Below, piece by piece: positions 1 through 10,415 of a stretch of DNA of 64,000 bases (within the stretch, counting starts at the first letter, position 1; each line of letters starts with the position of its first letter). Under the pieces are notes generated by a model. The model saw nothing but the letters and a program-made list of their open reading frames with translations, did no database searches and was not told the DNA's origin. This DNA is from Cornus controversa (lineage: Eukaryota; Streptophyta; Magnoliopsida; Cornales; Cornaceae). Position numbers and translations under genes: made by a program. Location: contig CM048846.1 of NCBI GenBank assembly GCA_026545225.1, forward strand, positions 89,917,270 to 89,981,269. Reading direction: 5' to 3'.

Positions 1-1439
1 TCAAAGATGAAAAATTACTCGAATTCACCAAAAATCACACCTATTGTCTACATAGTTAATTTCAAGCTTTACCTGTTGCTTGCATGAACCAACAATGATC
101 AAGGGTACACTCAATTTGAAAAGCATGCAAGATGAATGCAAAAGAATGACATTCATAGCAAAAGAATGGTGCAATATCAAGTTCGCTATCAAAAATCTAG
201 TAGAAACCCACAAAAACAAAGCTATATAAGACTAACAACTCCACAAATACAAACTCAACTTAAAATATTGTCCTGTCACCTTGGAGCCATTTCATTACAT
301 AAAACAGCATAGCCTGGTTGTAACCGTTTAACCTATGAAAATGAAATTGATAACCAAGCAAGAAACCCAAGACTGCAATATGTGCGTGTATGGTATGCGT
401 GTAGTATATATATTGTGATATGTCAGCACTCTCAATTGGCAAATTTCACACAATAAAGACTGTATGCACTCCTACTGAGCCCCCGTTACCATCTTTCCAA
501 CCTACAATACCTTTTCTTTTTCCACACTTTGCCCAGGGATAGAACGCTGTGGGTGGGAAGGTCATACCATTGGGCTAGAGGCCTTTTGGTTCAAACCTAT
601 GGTATTTAGTGAAACTACATCACTCAAAACAGGATTAACAGAAAAGAAATTGGTTGATTTCTCTAGTATATGCATGTTAATAATAGTCTTTAATGGACAA
701 TACATCACACCTACATTTTTGTCATAAACCTTGTAGCCATCTCATGGCATAAAACTAGTCTAACATGTATACAACTGTTTAAAAGTCCAGTCTAGTAGTA
801 TCCAACTGTTTAGAAGTGTGATGAAATTGGCGACCAACCTTGAGGCTGGATTTATGTATGCATGATCTCTAGAAGAGTGATGAAATTGGTGACCAACCTT
901 GAGGCTGGATTTATGTATGCATGATGTATATATGTATGTATGAATGTACGTATGAGTATGAGTGTGAGTGTGTGTTTGTGTAATGTAGCAAGCAAAACAC
1001 TCCAGATTAGCAGGAGACCATGCAGAATGATCCTTATCTCCAGGTTATATTCTAATCAATCCTGTAGTGGACTTCAATCACCAGCATTAGCTAATATGCC
1101 AAATAAACACAAAAACATATTCAACTGTGATAACCTAATCCATTCCTCATTGCAAATGACTGATCCTATCAGTACAATCACTTCAACAACAATTCATTAG
1201 ATCATAACCCAAAATTGTGCAATTGAGACTCTTAATACCAAAGTCTTGGAGAAAGAAAAAATAGGAATATAGTGAACATATAACTTAAAATCAGCCATGC
1301 ATAGAACAGAATCTTCACTAACATGAACCTCTCCTGCACCCATTTCCAGCAAGCCCAACAAGCTCTGAATTTCTGTCACAAGAATCATCAGATAATTAAA
1401 AATAAGATTCAGTATAGTTGTTTGAGTTGCATCAACGCA
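1..1439. other. Region downstream of eEF1B-beta, no separate gene
   Basis: No convincing coding exon was found here on either strand. Because the last clear eEF1B-beta exon carries a consensus-like splice donor near its end, part of this stretch may be a 3'-terminal intron and 3' UTR of that gene. It also contains a 59-bp tandem duplication at about 811-928. Confidence 0.5.
811..928. repeat. Tandem duplication, 2 x 59 bp
   Basis: Two adjacent near-identical copies (about 811-869 and 870-928) share the core gtgatgaaattgg followed by a block ending atttatgtatgcatgat. They differ at only a few positions, so the duplication is fairly young. No function is apparent. Confidence 0.85.
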
Positions 1440-3696
1440 TCATGCAATAGATTCATTATGAGATTTATCGGCAACATCCAAGAACTGTCTTGCAATGAAC
1501 TTACATATTTTATTGAAGGCCACAATATCACAGCTCTGGACAAACTCATCGATTGGCTCAACTGTGAGCTGTTCCTCAATGAGACTGTCAACAGACACCA
1601 AGTCATCCACAATGGTAAGCATAATCTGCAATTTCTTTATACCATATCCAACAGGTACGAGTTTGGCTGCAAAGAACACATGTTTACAAGTCATTTTGAG
1701 AAACATAACTTCACATGACTTGATTGCTTCAGTTCCAAAAAACTATACATTAGTTTCCATTTGTTCCTAGAAGAAATACAAGACAACAGAAAGAGAATCA
1801 TACATGCTCCCCAAGTCAATCCTTCCATATGAACACTTCTAACAGCTTCCTCAAGCTTTTTCATGTCAGTCTCGTCATCCCATGGCTTCACATCCAACAG
1901 AATTGACGACTTTCCAGCTGACAATAAAAACACAAGATTGAACTTATAAATTATTAAAACAGTGAGGGATTAAAAAAAAAGCAAGGTCTAAAAGCAACAT
2001 AAGCAAACATCTAAAGCCCTCCTGTTGGGGGGAAGTTGTAAAATAGTTCGGGATAAGCATTACAGCAATTGAACTATATACATCTGCCAGGGATTCCTAT
2101 ATAGAGTCTCCCAGCAAAGAAGTCCGAGGGTACGAAATAAAATGTTATGGATTACATAGATATATGTAGGTTACTAATCTTGAAACAATCTTTCCACTCA
2201 TTGATGTCCTATGTTATATCATATACGGACTCTTCCAAATGCATGAAATATCCATGTCAGATACATATCATCTGGACATGAGTACGAGGTTATATGTCTG
2301 ACACACTGACATCTCTTGATAGACATTCCCCTAGCAAGGATATTAACTATATAATTTAATTTTACATAGAACTGTCATACTATGTTCCTTTTCTAACATA
2401 ATTACTTCAAATTTCAAAACAAATACCCATATTAAAAGATATATACTACATAGAAACAACATTTATGCTAGGATATTAAATGATAATATTGATAATAACG
2501 AAATTTAGATGTGACTCCGTATTGTTGGAATTGAGAGTTTGATGAATCCGATACAGCAATAGACAAAGACATATACCAGAGTCAATTTAATATAATAATT
2601 GTCTAAAAATAATAAAAGCAAAAGACTCAAACTCTAATGCATGAATATAAAAGAGAAGAAACTCACATTCTTTCTTTTTTCCAGATGCCTTCACGGCAGC
2701 TGCACGTTCCTCAGCAGCCTTCTTTTCCTCTTCAGTCTCTTCACCAAAGAGATCCACATCATCATCATCGTCATCCTCAGCAGCTGAGGCCTAACACACA
2801 TGTTCCATACAAAGAATTAAGATACAATTCTTAATTATTAGCCACTAAACTTGTTCAAATGTTCCAGACTGTACAAAACTCCAGATATCAGAATAAAAAG
2901 AAGTGCGACTAGAAAGAAGTATATACAACCATGACATCAGGAAAAGCTGACAAACTGGCACATGCACACGCACGCTCAAAAAAGAAAAATTACAATCAGA
3001 CCATGATATCAGGAAAAGCCGACAAACTGGCACGTGCACATGCACACTCACAAAAGGAAAAAAGAAAAAAGAACAATTACAATCAGAACAATAGCCACAA
3101 ACGTTACACAGACACACATCGAGAAACTTACTTTAGTGTCAACAGCAGCAGGAGTTGCAACAACATCCTCCGTGATAGGAGCTGACCCCTCTACAGTGAC
3201 ACCGCAACCTTGACCAGAAACACCACTGCAAGGCCAGAATTTCAAAGAAAATAACTGAGTTCAAAAAAAATAGAAATTTGTAGAACATGATTGTACATCC
3301 ATACTGTTGTATCTTCACAATAATGATGACAGTCAAATAGGTTGCAAGAACTTACGAAATCCTCAAAAGTGCTTCAATGTGATGATACCACCGAGACACG
3401 TTCACATATTCAGATGGCGGAGGTTTCAAAAGCGCTGCATGCACCGTGATATCATCCTTTGAAGCTTGGTAGCTATAAGGGTGAACAAACAGATTATCAA
3501 AAATTCATATTCAAGGAGTCATATTAGTTATAAAAAATAAAGATACACATCAGTAAATAATTTAAGCCAGACACAAAAGTGAGTTGCAAATTTAATGCAA
3601 TGGAACTCACCCCGTGATGTAACTGCGTGTAAGGAGGTACTCATCGAGCTTCTTGAGGCCAGACCCCGAGCTGAGATTGTAGAATGCAACAGCCAT
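1440..3696 (-). CDS. Elongation factor 1-beta (eEF1B-beta), guanine-nucleotide exchange subunit
   Basis: This cytosolic subunit of the eEF1B complex recharges eEF1A with GTP during translation elongation. Coding exons on the minus strand are 3696-3611, 3472-3356, 3225-3132, 2790-2667, 1917-1804 and from 1666 downward. The phases join cleanly. The protein begins [20 protein letters not shown]. It has a GST-C-like N-terminal part, an acidic linker starting near residue 104 (five Asp, then [18 protein letters not shown]), and the C-terminal exchange domain from about residue 141 ([44 protein letters not shown]). The 3' end is uncertain. Reading straight on stops at 1440 and adds about 21 residues after FNKI (253 in total). 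However, a strong donor, T|GTAAGT at 1505/1504, lies exactly where the family normally ends (about 231 residues), so a short terminal exon further down may be used. Family identity is very secure; the last exon is not. Confidence 0.93.
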
Positions 3697-3721
3697 TGCT
3701 AAATAATTAAGTGGAGTCTAT

Positions 3722-4712
3722 CTGAAAGTAAAATAGGTTGATTTTAAGTTTATGCCGAAATGCATAGAGAGTTTATGTTCACCTATCCAACTGAATTAAC
3801 AAGTCAACAACTAATTAACGACTTGTCACACTCAAGAAACTGAAAAGACATTAAATTGTGCCAACTCTGACCAAAAATGAGGCAAGTGTAGATTAGAAAA
3901 AGTTCCATACAATTGTGATAATAGTCTTATGAGACTTCGCTGCATTAGATAGCTATTTGAGTATAGCACCCTTAACTTCCGTATTCTAATTTATCAACTA
4001 CCAATTAATAAAACACACATCAACTAGTAGAAATGTGTCGGGCAGAAACAGTATATATAACTTAATCTCAGGAATCATTATAAACACATCAATAACAATA
4101 TCATGTAATAGAACGTGCACTGACCTCATCAACGCAACATCCCTAAATGAACAAAAATAAGGGGCTTTAAATCGAACCAACATGAGCATACCAATAAACA
4201 CTTAGAACCACACATTCGCACATACAAATTGATATATGCCAAGCATCTAATAATATGCACTAAGGTCACATTAATTCATGTAAAAAAGTATTCCTTAGAA
4301 TACAAATCCTTTCTTTTTCGCATGTGTGTTTAATTTATAATCCCAGTATCTAATAGTATGCATTAACGTCACATTAATTCATGGAAAAAGTGTTCCTTAT
4401 AATAAAAATCCATTCTTTTTTGTGATTGTGTGTGCGTGGATTTATATCAGTGATTGAGATCAGATGGGTTCACTAGGAATCAATATCAGTTCCTCTAATT
4501 ACATGAACCGAGAGTCTAGCTCGCTAATTTCTAACTCCCGGAACCAAATACTACAACAATCAGACCCTCCACTCTCCAGCTAAAACTACGTAAACACACG
4601 CGCGTAAAAATCAAATATGAAAACGATGTATATGTATATACGTAGATTTATATTGATTGTGTCATTATAAATAAGATCGGAAACAGATGAGATCTGACTG
4701 GCGAAATCTTAC
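3722..4712 (-). other. 5'-UTR intron of eEF1B-beta
   Basis: On the minus strand, a donor GTAAGA follows gcgccg at 4713 and an acceptor ctttcag ends at 3722, about 25 bases before the start codon. This gives a 991-bp leader intron. Leader introns are common in highly expressed plant translation-factor genes and often raise expression; that role is an inference here. Confidence 0.7.
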
Positions 4713-4777
4713 CGGCGCTAGAGCTTTGTTTTCCTGGAGAAAGAGTTGAGCGCTTTAGGTTTTTGTCACTCCATGCT

Positions 4778-4788
4778 TTATATATATA
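4778..4788 (-). promoter_or_regulatory. TATA box of eEF1B-beta
   Basis: The minus strand reads TATATATAAA here. It lies about 65-75 bp upstream of the leader-intron donor. A start site about 25-30 bp further along would fall near 4750, giving a first leader exon of about 40 bases. This fits a strong TATA-driven housekeeping promoter. Confidence 0.6.
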
Positions 4789-4799
4789 CTACAAAAGTT

Positions 4800-6470
4800 G
4801 CACTGAGTGATCTGGTGTTACGCATCTTACCAAAGGTATAATGATTATCTTGTATCGTGACCGTTGATGTCGTCGAACTTGAAAACGAGCTTGTGGGAAC
4901 CCGGGTCAGTCTGTGGCCTCAAAACCTCTTGGGCGGGTCAATTCGATGTTCGAAGTTCCGAGCCTAGTCCGATTTCATGAATTTGTGCAACCATTTTTAA
5001 ATTTTGAATTGGACTTGGTTGAAAATTTTTAACTCAAATTTAATTAAGGTTAAGTTTGGATAGAGGCATCAATAATCAAGTCCAATTCGAATTTTAATTT
5101 AATTTTTATATACTTTTTAATTTTAAATATATTATATATATTTCAAATTATTAACACTTTTATTTTCTAATAATTTGTTTGTAATATTTTAAAATTTTAG
5201 AATTTTTTTTGTGTATATTGTATATTTTAAATTTTTAATTAATTTCATGCATGAAAATAGGTACTCTGTAAAGCATCATATCATTTCAAGACAACACGCA
5301 CCAATTTATCTATCTTCATAGATAGATAGATAGATAGATATATATATATATATAGGCTCTCTCCCCCTCTCAACTCGTCTTGCAGTCAACGACACTCACT
5401 ATTACAAAGATCGCGTGAAATTTTGACAATTTTTAAGGTCACTTTCATCGATCTCTGCCCCTCATTCTTGCACTACAATATGATGCTCAAATCCGATTTT
5501 AAGTCAAAGTTTAAAATTTTATTTTCTAATAATTTGTTTGTAATTTTTTTAAAAAAAAATAGAATTTTTGGTACTTATTGTATATTTTAAATTTCAAATC
5601 GGTTGCTTGTTAAGACAAGACAAACCAATTTATCTCTCCATATATATTACATGGTCTCTCTTCCTCCTCTCAATTGTTCCACTACACTCGTTGCTGCAAA
5701 GATTGTGTGAAATTTTGACAGTTTTTAATGAGCTTCTCTAGTCACCTTCGTCGATCTCTGCCATTCACTCTTCTTCCATTTACAAAACCGATGTCAAACC
5801 CGAATTCAAAGGTTTTACAAGAGCTGATGTCTTTAAATCATGCCTACGAGTTATTGTTACAATAAAAAAAGATGTGGTGAAATATATATGATTAACACAG
5901 GACTTGATCTTCAACTCCGTCTGTCTGTGTGTGAAACAAAATAATTTGCTCTCTCTCTCTCTCTCACACACACACAAACCCTTGAATTCCCTCTAATTGA
6001 TGTCCCTTGGAATTATTCTCATGGCGCTCGACAAACAGGCATTTGATGTGTAGTAACTAGCAAGTCTCATTTAGCAAATTAGTTTTGAAAATTGTGTACG
6101 AGCTTTCAGATTTATCACTACACGTCTAGAATCAAATACATTTGGAAATTGAATTTCACAAAAGGTAAAATAAATTAAAATGAAATCCTTTTTTTTTTTT
6201 GTTTGGAATAATTGGAATTTAATATGCTAAAGCAGGGTTAGAGTTATATAAACTACAAAATTTACTTAAATAAATCCAAACTCATGAAACCCAACAAAAT
6301 TTTCAGTACTACACATCTTAGCGATAATGAATGGTTAAATATTACATTTCAATCTTTCAAAGTACCTAGCTAAGCCAACACATCTTTATATTAACATTTA
6401 CAACTCCACATGTTAATGTTCAAAAAAGGTCAGCCATGAATGATCAAAGAAGTTTTGCTATGATCCAGGT
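4800..6470. other. Intergenic AT-rich region with diverged direct repeats
   Basis: No supported gene lies here. The stretch holds a degenerate direct duplication (about 5155-5500 and 5515-5800), a (gata)n/(ta)n simple repeat near 5320-5354 and a short (tc)n/(ca)n tract near 5950. Confidence 0.6.
5155..5800. repeat. Diverged tandem duplication, units of about 300-360 bp
   Basis: Successive blocks occur twice in the same order: attttctaataatttgtttg (about 5162 and 5521), accaatttatct (about 5300 and 5634), gtgaaattttgaca (about 5415 and 5706) and cgatctctgcc (about 5449 and 5752). The distance between copies falls from about 359 to 292, so indels have accumulated and the duplication is old. 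Confidence 0.75.
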
Positions 6471-7210
6471 CTAATCAAGCCCGTCTACTGCAGAAAGCCA
6501 CAGAGGGATTAGGTTAGGAGAAAATAGGGTTTTTAGGCTATATCAAACTCAATACTGGTAGCTGTTGATTGGAATTCTTGGCGCGGCTAGTGATGGATGA
6601 TACTGAACTTCTGGTGTTGAAATATATTATCTGACACCACATTGCCAAGACATTCTGTCCCTTGTCTGACTAAAACTCGATGCAGATGCAAGTCCATCTG
6701 AAGCTGTGGACTCGGTGAGCAAGCTCAGAGAGTCCCGCCCCTGGCCAAATCAAACTCAAAGCATATTGAAGTTTCTTTGAGTTCTGTCCTTGCCAACTGC
6801 TGGAACCTTACAGAAGTACAAGTTCAACGATGTACAGGGAAGAAAGAGAAGATTCTCTTTTGTCTGTGTGAGTATTGGTGGTGGGGATGTGGAAGGGGGA
6901 GCAATGTGATGATACTAATTTCATATTTAATTCAAAATTCAAACACCGTATGGTATCCAAGCTTTGATGTAAATTCAGTTTCAGTTCTATCAAATTGTTT
7001 TGAAGTACAGGTATCCAAAAGCCAAAAGGAAAATTCAGTACCTGATTCCCAAAAAGTTGGTTAAATGTATACATTCATCCAACATTTGATCTTTCAATCA
7101 AACACACCCTCTACACATTCATCCTTTTTATGTACTTGTAGCAGAATATGATGCAGTATACAAAATATGTGCACAAAATACACAAAAGAAATCCGCTAGA
7201 CCTGTAGAAT
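6471..7210. other. Region downstream of the Ulp1-like protease
   Basis: No confident gene was found. It probably includes the 3' UTR of the protease gene, which ends at 7211. A patch at about 6640-6860 is less AT-rich and has a plus-strand stretch of coding-like composition, but it is broken by stops and I recognise no homology. Confidence 0.4.
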
Positions 7211-9635
7211 TTACTGGCAAAATGAATCAAGTTTTTTGCAGAAGCATTCCAAGCCTTCGGTAGTAAACCAGTCTTCTTTCATCTGTAAGGTAGCAGCCGA
7301 AAAGATAAAAAGAATCCCATAATTTCAACATGAATAGGTTAATATAGTAAATGGCACAAAGGTTATGAAACAAAAAAACTCACAAAGTAAGGGTAGCCCT
7401 CAGATATGCTAAAATTTACGGGAGCACTCTCTATGAATAGGTTAATATAGTAGAGAACAAAATTGCCACATTCATCACCATTTCTCTGCTGCGGCACCTG
7501 AATTGTTTAATTTGTACAAATGAGCATTCATGAAAATGGATCAAGGAAACAACCAAGATAAGTTGGTCACCTTGGGAATCAAAAGAGGTATTTTATAAAT
7601 CATTTTTTTGTTCTCTGGCCTGTCCTCTGATTTATATATGTCCAACACAAACCTGAAAGGAAAAAAAGAACAGAAGTATAAACAGAAAGTATATAAATAA
7701 AGATAATATGCATGTGAAAGGGCAAAAGTAAAGAGCGTGTTGAACACTCATTTTGACAACTACAATGAAATAAAATGTTCACAAAAATATACTTCCTTAT
7801 CCCAGGTTCAAGTCGCTTTGGATTTGACATTTGCAGTGAATCCAGTAACAGCATGCATGGAGTTCCGATTTTTGATAGTATACTTTCACCAAAATGACAG
7901 AAGATCAAGAGACTCCAGTGACACCTAGGAAAACACATTTCAGTTCACAAAACAACGCAAACCGACAAGAATGAAATTTATGTTGCATGATCATTTAGGA
8001 AGAAATGCCAACCACTGAACAATGGGAACAAAGACGTATTTTGTTGAGAAAATATTCTTCCTCTTAATCCAATTCAACACCTTTTCTTTGGCAGCACCCT
8101 TCATGTACAATGAAAACCACAAGCAATCAAGATATGCGAATGAATTCCTCTTCTCCTCCGAGAGGCTCCTCCATAAATTCCTAAACAAACCATAAAATTA
8201 GTTTAGAAGAAGAGGTGACAAAAGGACAAGGTGCTTCTTTTCACATTAGATTATATAAAACTAGAGCTTACTCCAAGTAGCATTCAAACATATTGGTGTT
8301 CAGCTTCCCCTGCTGTTGGGTGATTCCACTAACACAGTTGATTCTCTTTGATCTTTCACGACAGCTGAAGGAAACTAAAGAACTTGGTGAAGCTTCTTCA
8401 GTATCACTAATTTGTTCATCTTCTCTTCTACTTTTTCTTTTTTGAAGAGCACGCCGACGTGCCACAAATTGTGGCTGACTTGTGTGGTGTTCCATAATGT
8501 GATGTCCAGGAAACTCTATCACAACACAATAAACTCAAGCGTCAATCCCTGATCATTTATTGGTTACCCAACATGAATTACAATGAATTTGATCAAATCA
8601 CATAAACTTTATTATGATTGGCGGTGATGAGAGGCACCAAGAAAACATGGGGAAGTTATACTTGTATCTTCAGCCTTTTCTTGATTTGTTTTTATCTTTT
8701 GCTGTGTATGTGGAGGCACTACAACATGTAGATCACTGAGCAATTGTTTCATAATTTGATTTGTACATATATCTGACATGACATGACATGACAAACTCAC
8801 CATTAAACTTGTAAATATTTACCAGTCACCCAAGATAAGTCTCAATAATTTGATCAAATATCCATCTAAAAAATAACAATTGATCAAAACACATAATGTC
8901 AATTCAATTAACTAAATTAGCAAATCACATTTTCAAGACTGGTATGCTTAAGTTTGTAACCAGTCAACCCCCATTTAGCACCCCGGATAACAGGACCGGC
9001 ATTAAGCAATGGCCTTCTAAATCTTCCCTATTCTATACTAAACTTCATGCTTTAATTCTAAATTTCCAATCAAAGGCATGCAAACTTCTTGATCTTAAAA
9101 TGCATATTTGACAAGTGTAATAGACATCGGAGCTTATGATTTCATCGAACATCAAAAGCTCCAACAATATCTTTCAAAAAAAAAATCAACTAAAAACAGC
9201 TTTTAAAGACTGATATTGATACAAATTTTTTTACTTTTTTTTTTTTTTTTTGCTGAGTATCTTTAATATAAAGCCATATAAATATATAAAAGAATATAGT
9301 ACAATATAATCAAAATGATAAACCCAAGCCGTATAATCACCAAACATACCAGCATTTGGAAGTTGATCCACTGTACCAACAAAGCATTCTGCAAAATTGA
9401 CATAAAACCCCAGTTCAGTAAATACTACTCCATAATTCATATATGTATATGTGTATTAAACACTGATATACAGAAGCCCTTAACCATATGAAGTTGTATC
9501 AATCAATAAAAGAGTATTAACACGTTAATCAGACAAAACCCTAATACCTGAAAGATTATAGAGGTTAGTGATCGAACCAGTTTCTTCATCTGCCGTCTTC
9601 TTTCGCGCCCTCTGATATGTCAGAGTCTCCTTCAT
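7211..9635 (-). CDS. Ulp1/SENP-like cysteine protease (peptidase family C48)
   Basis: This predicted protease probably cleaves SUMO or a related ubiquitin-like modifier. Nine minus-strand exons (9635-9548, 9388-9350, 8772-8662, 8515-8272, 8180-8013, 7924-7793, 7652-7571, 7497-7384, 7282-7211) join in phase to 1,050 nt, or 349 residues, ending CQ-stop. The catalytic domain fills the C-terminal half. His219 lies in WCHWSLLIF, Asp245 in CMLLLDSLQM and Cys298 in QQRNGDECGNFVLYYI; the upstream Gln291/Gln292 are candidates for the oxyanion residue. The basic, acidic N-terminal half (RRRALQKRKSRRED, about residues 90-103) looks like a linker with a possible nuclear signal. The start MKETLTYQRARKK is the first ATG of exon 1. 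The exon 5 donor (TG|GTTGGC) is weak, but the reading VFVPIVQ-WCHWS restores the family motif across it. The precise substrate (SUMO, NEDD8 or other) cannot be told from sequence. Closest class: plant Ulp1-like C48 proteins shorter than ESD4. Confidence 0.88.
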
Positions 9636-9639
9636 TCTC

Positions 9640-10415
9640 TCTCTAACTCTCTCCCGAAATATCAATCTCTAATTCTATATAATCTAGATATGTGCGTATA
9701 TACACGTGTGTGTCTTGCCTAACAAACCAAGCCCAACCCAGAAAAAGAGACATATGAGTTAATGAGATGTCGCATAATACGAAGTTAAGAGATGTTTAAG
9801 CTGAATTATCTCCGTGTTTTGGACTGATTAGTTCAAGGCGTCCTTTGGGTTGATGGAATTGGAAGGAGAAGAGAAGGAAAAAATAAATAAAGGACTAATT
9901 ATTTTTATATTTGGTTAACAATTGAAAAAATATATTTTGAGGTTAGGAGAGATGCTTGACTCTTCAAATTGTATTTTCACTGTACTTACAAAAGTACGAG
10001 GATTTAAAAATATACATAGACACTTTAATAGAACTTTCAAAATACTTAAGTTAGTTAAAAATAGGATAAATTATTCTGATCTCTTTAAAGGTTTTGACTA
10101 ATTACTTTCCGATTAAAATTTGTAAACTATGATTGTCAACTTTGCTAGATTTGGTTAACTTTACTCCAGGTATTCTTGTCGTTAATTGATAATCAGTCCG
10201 TTTAAGTTAATTAATAAAAAATAAAAATGTCAAAATTATCCTTGGTAGCGGTAGTTCTGGTGTTGCATTGATGGAGAAAATAGATATATAAAACATGTTA
10301 ATCTCAGTCAAATGATTAAAAATTAATGTTATTTTTGCACAAAAACTTATAACTTGATAGTACTTTTGTAATTGTATATTAAGTGAAATTTTGTTTGACG
10401 AATCGTTAGTATGAC
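9640..10415. other. Intergenic, upstream of the Ulp1-like protease
   Basis: This holds the 5' region of the minus-strand protease gene and then AT-rich sequence up to the LTR array. No coding sequence was recognised. The last five bases (atgac, 10411-10415) are the left target-site duplicate of the array. Confidence 0.5.

Noticed and set aside
490-600. SINE in the first 600 bases (ggttcaaacct near 589)
   Set aside because: The A-box-like motif is on the wrong side of the B-box-like motif for either strand, and no flanking duplication was seen.
6640-6860. Exon of an unknown gene
   Set aside because: Composition is coding-like for short stretches, but stops interrupt all frames and no splice-consistent model or homology emerged.
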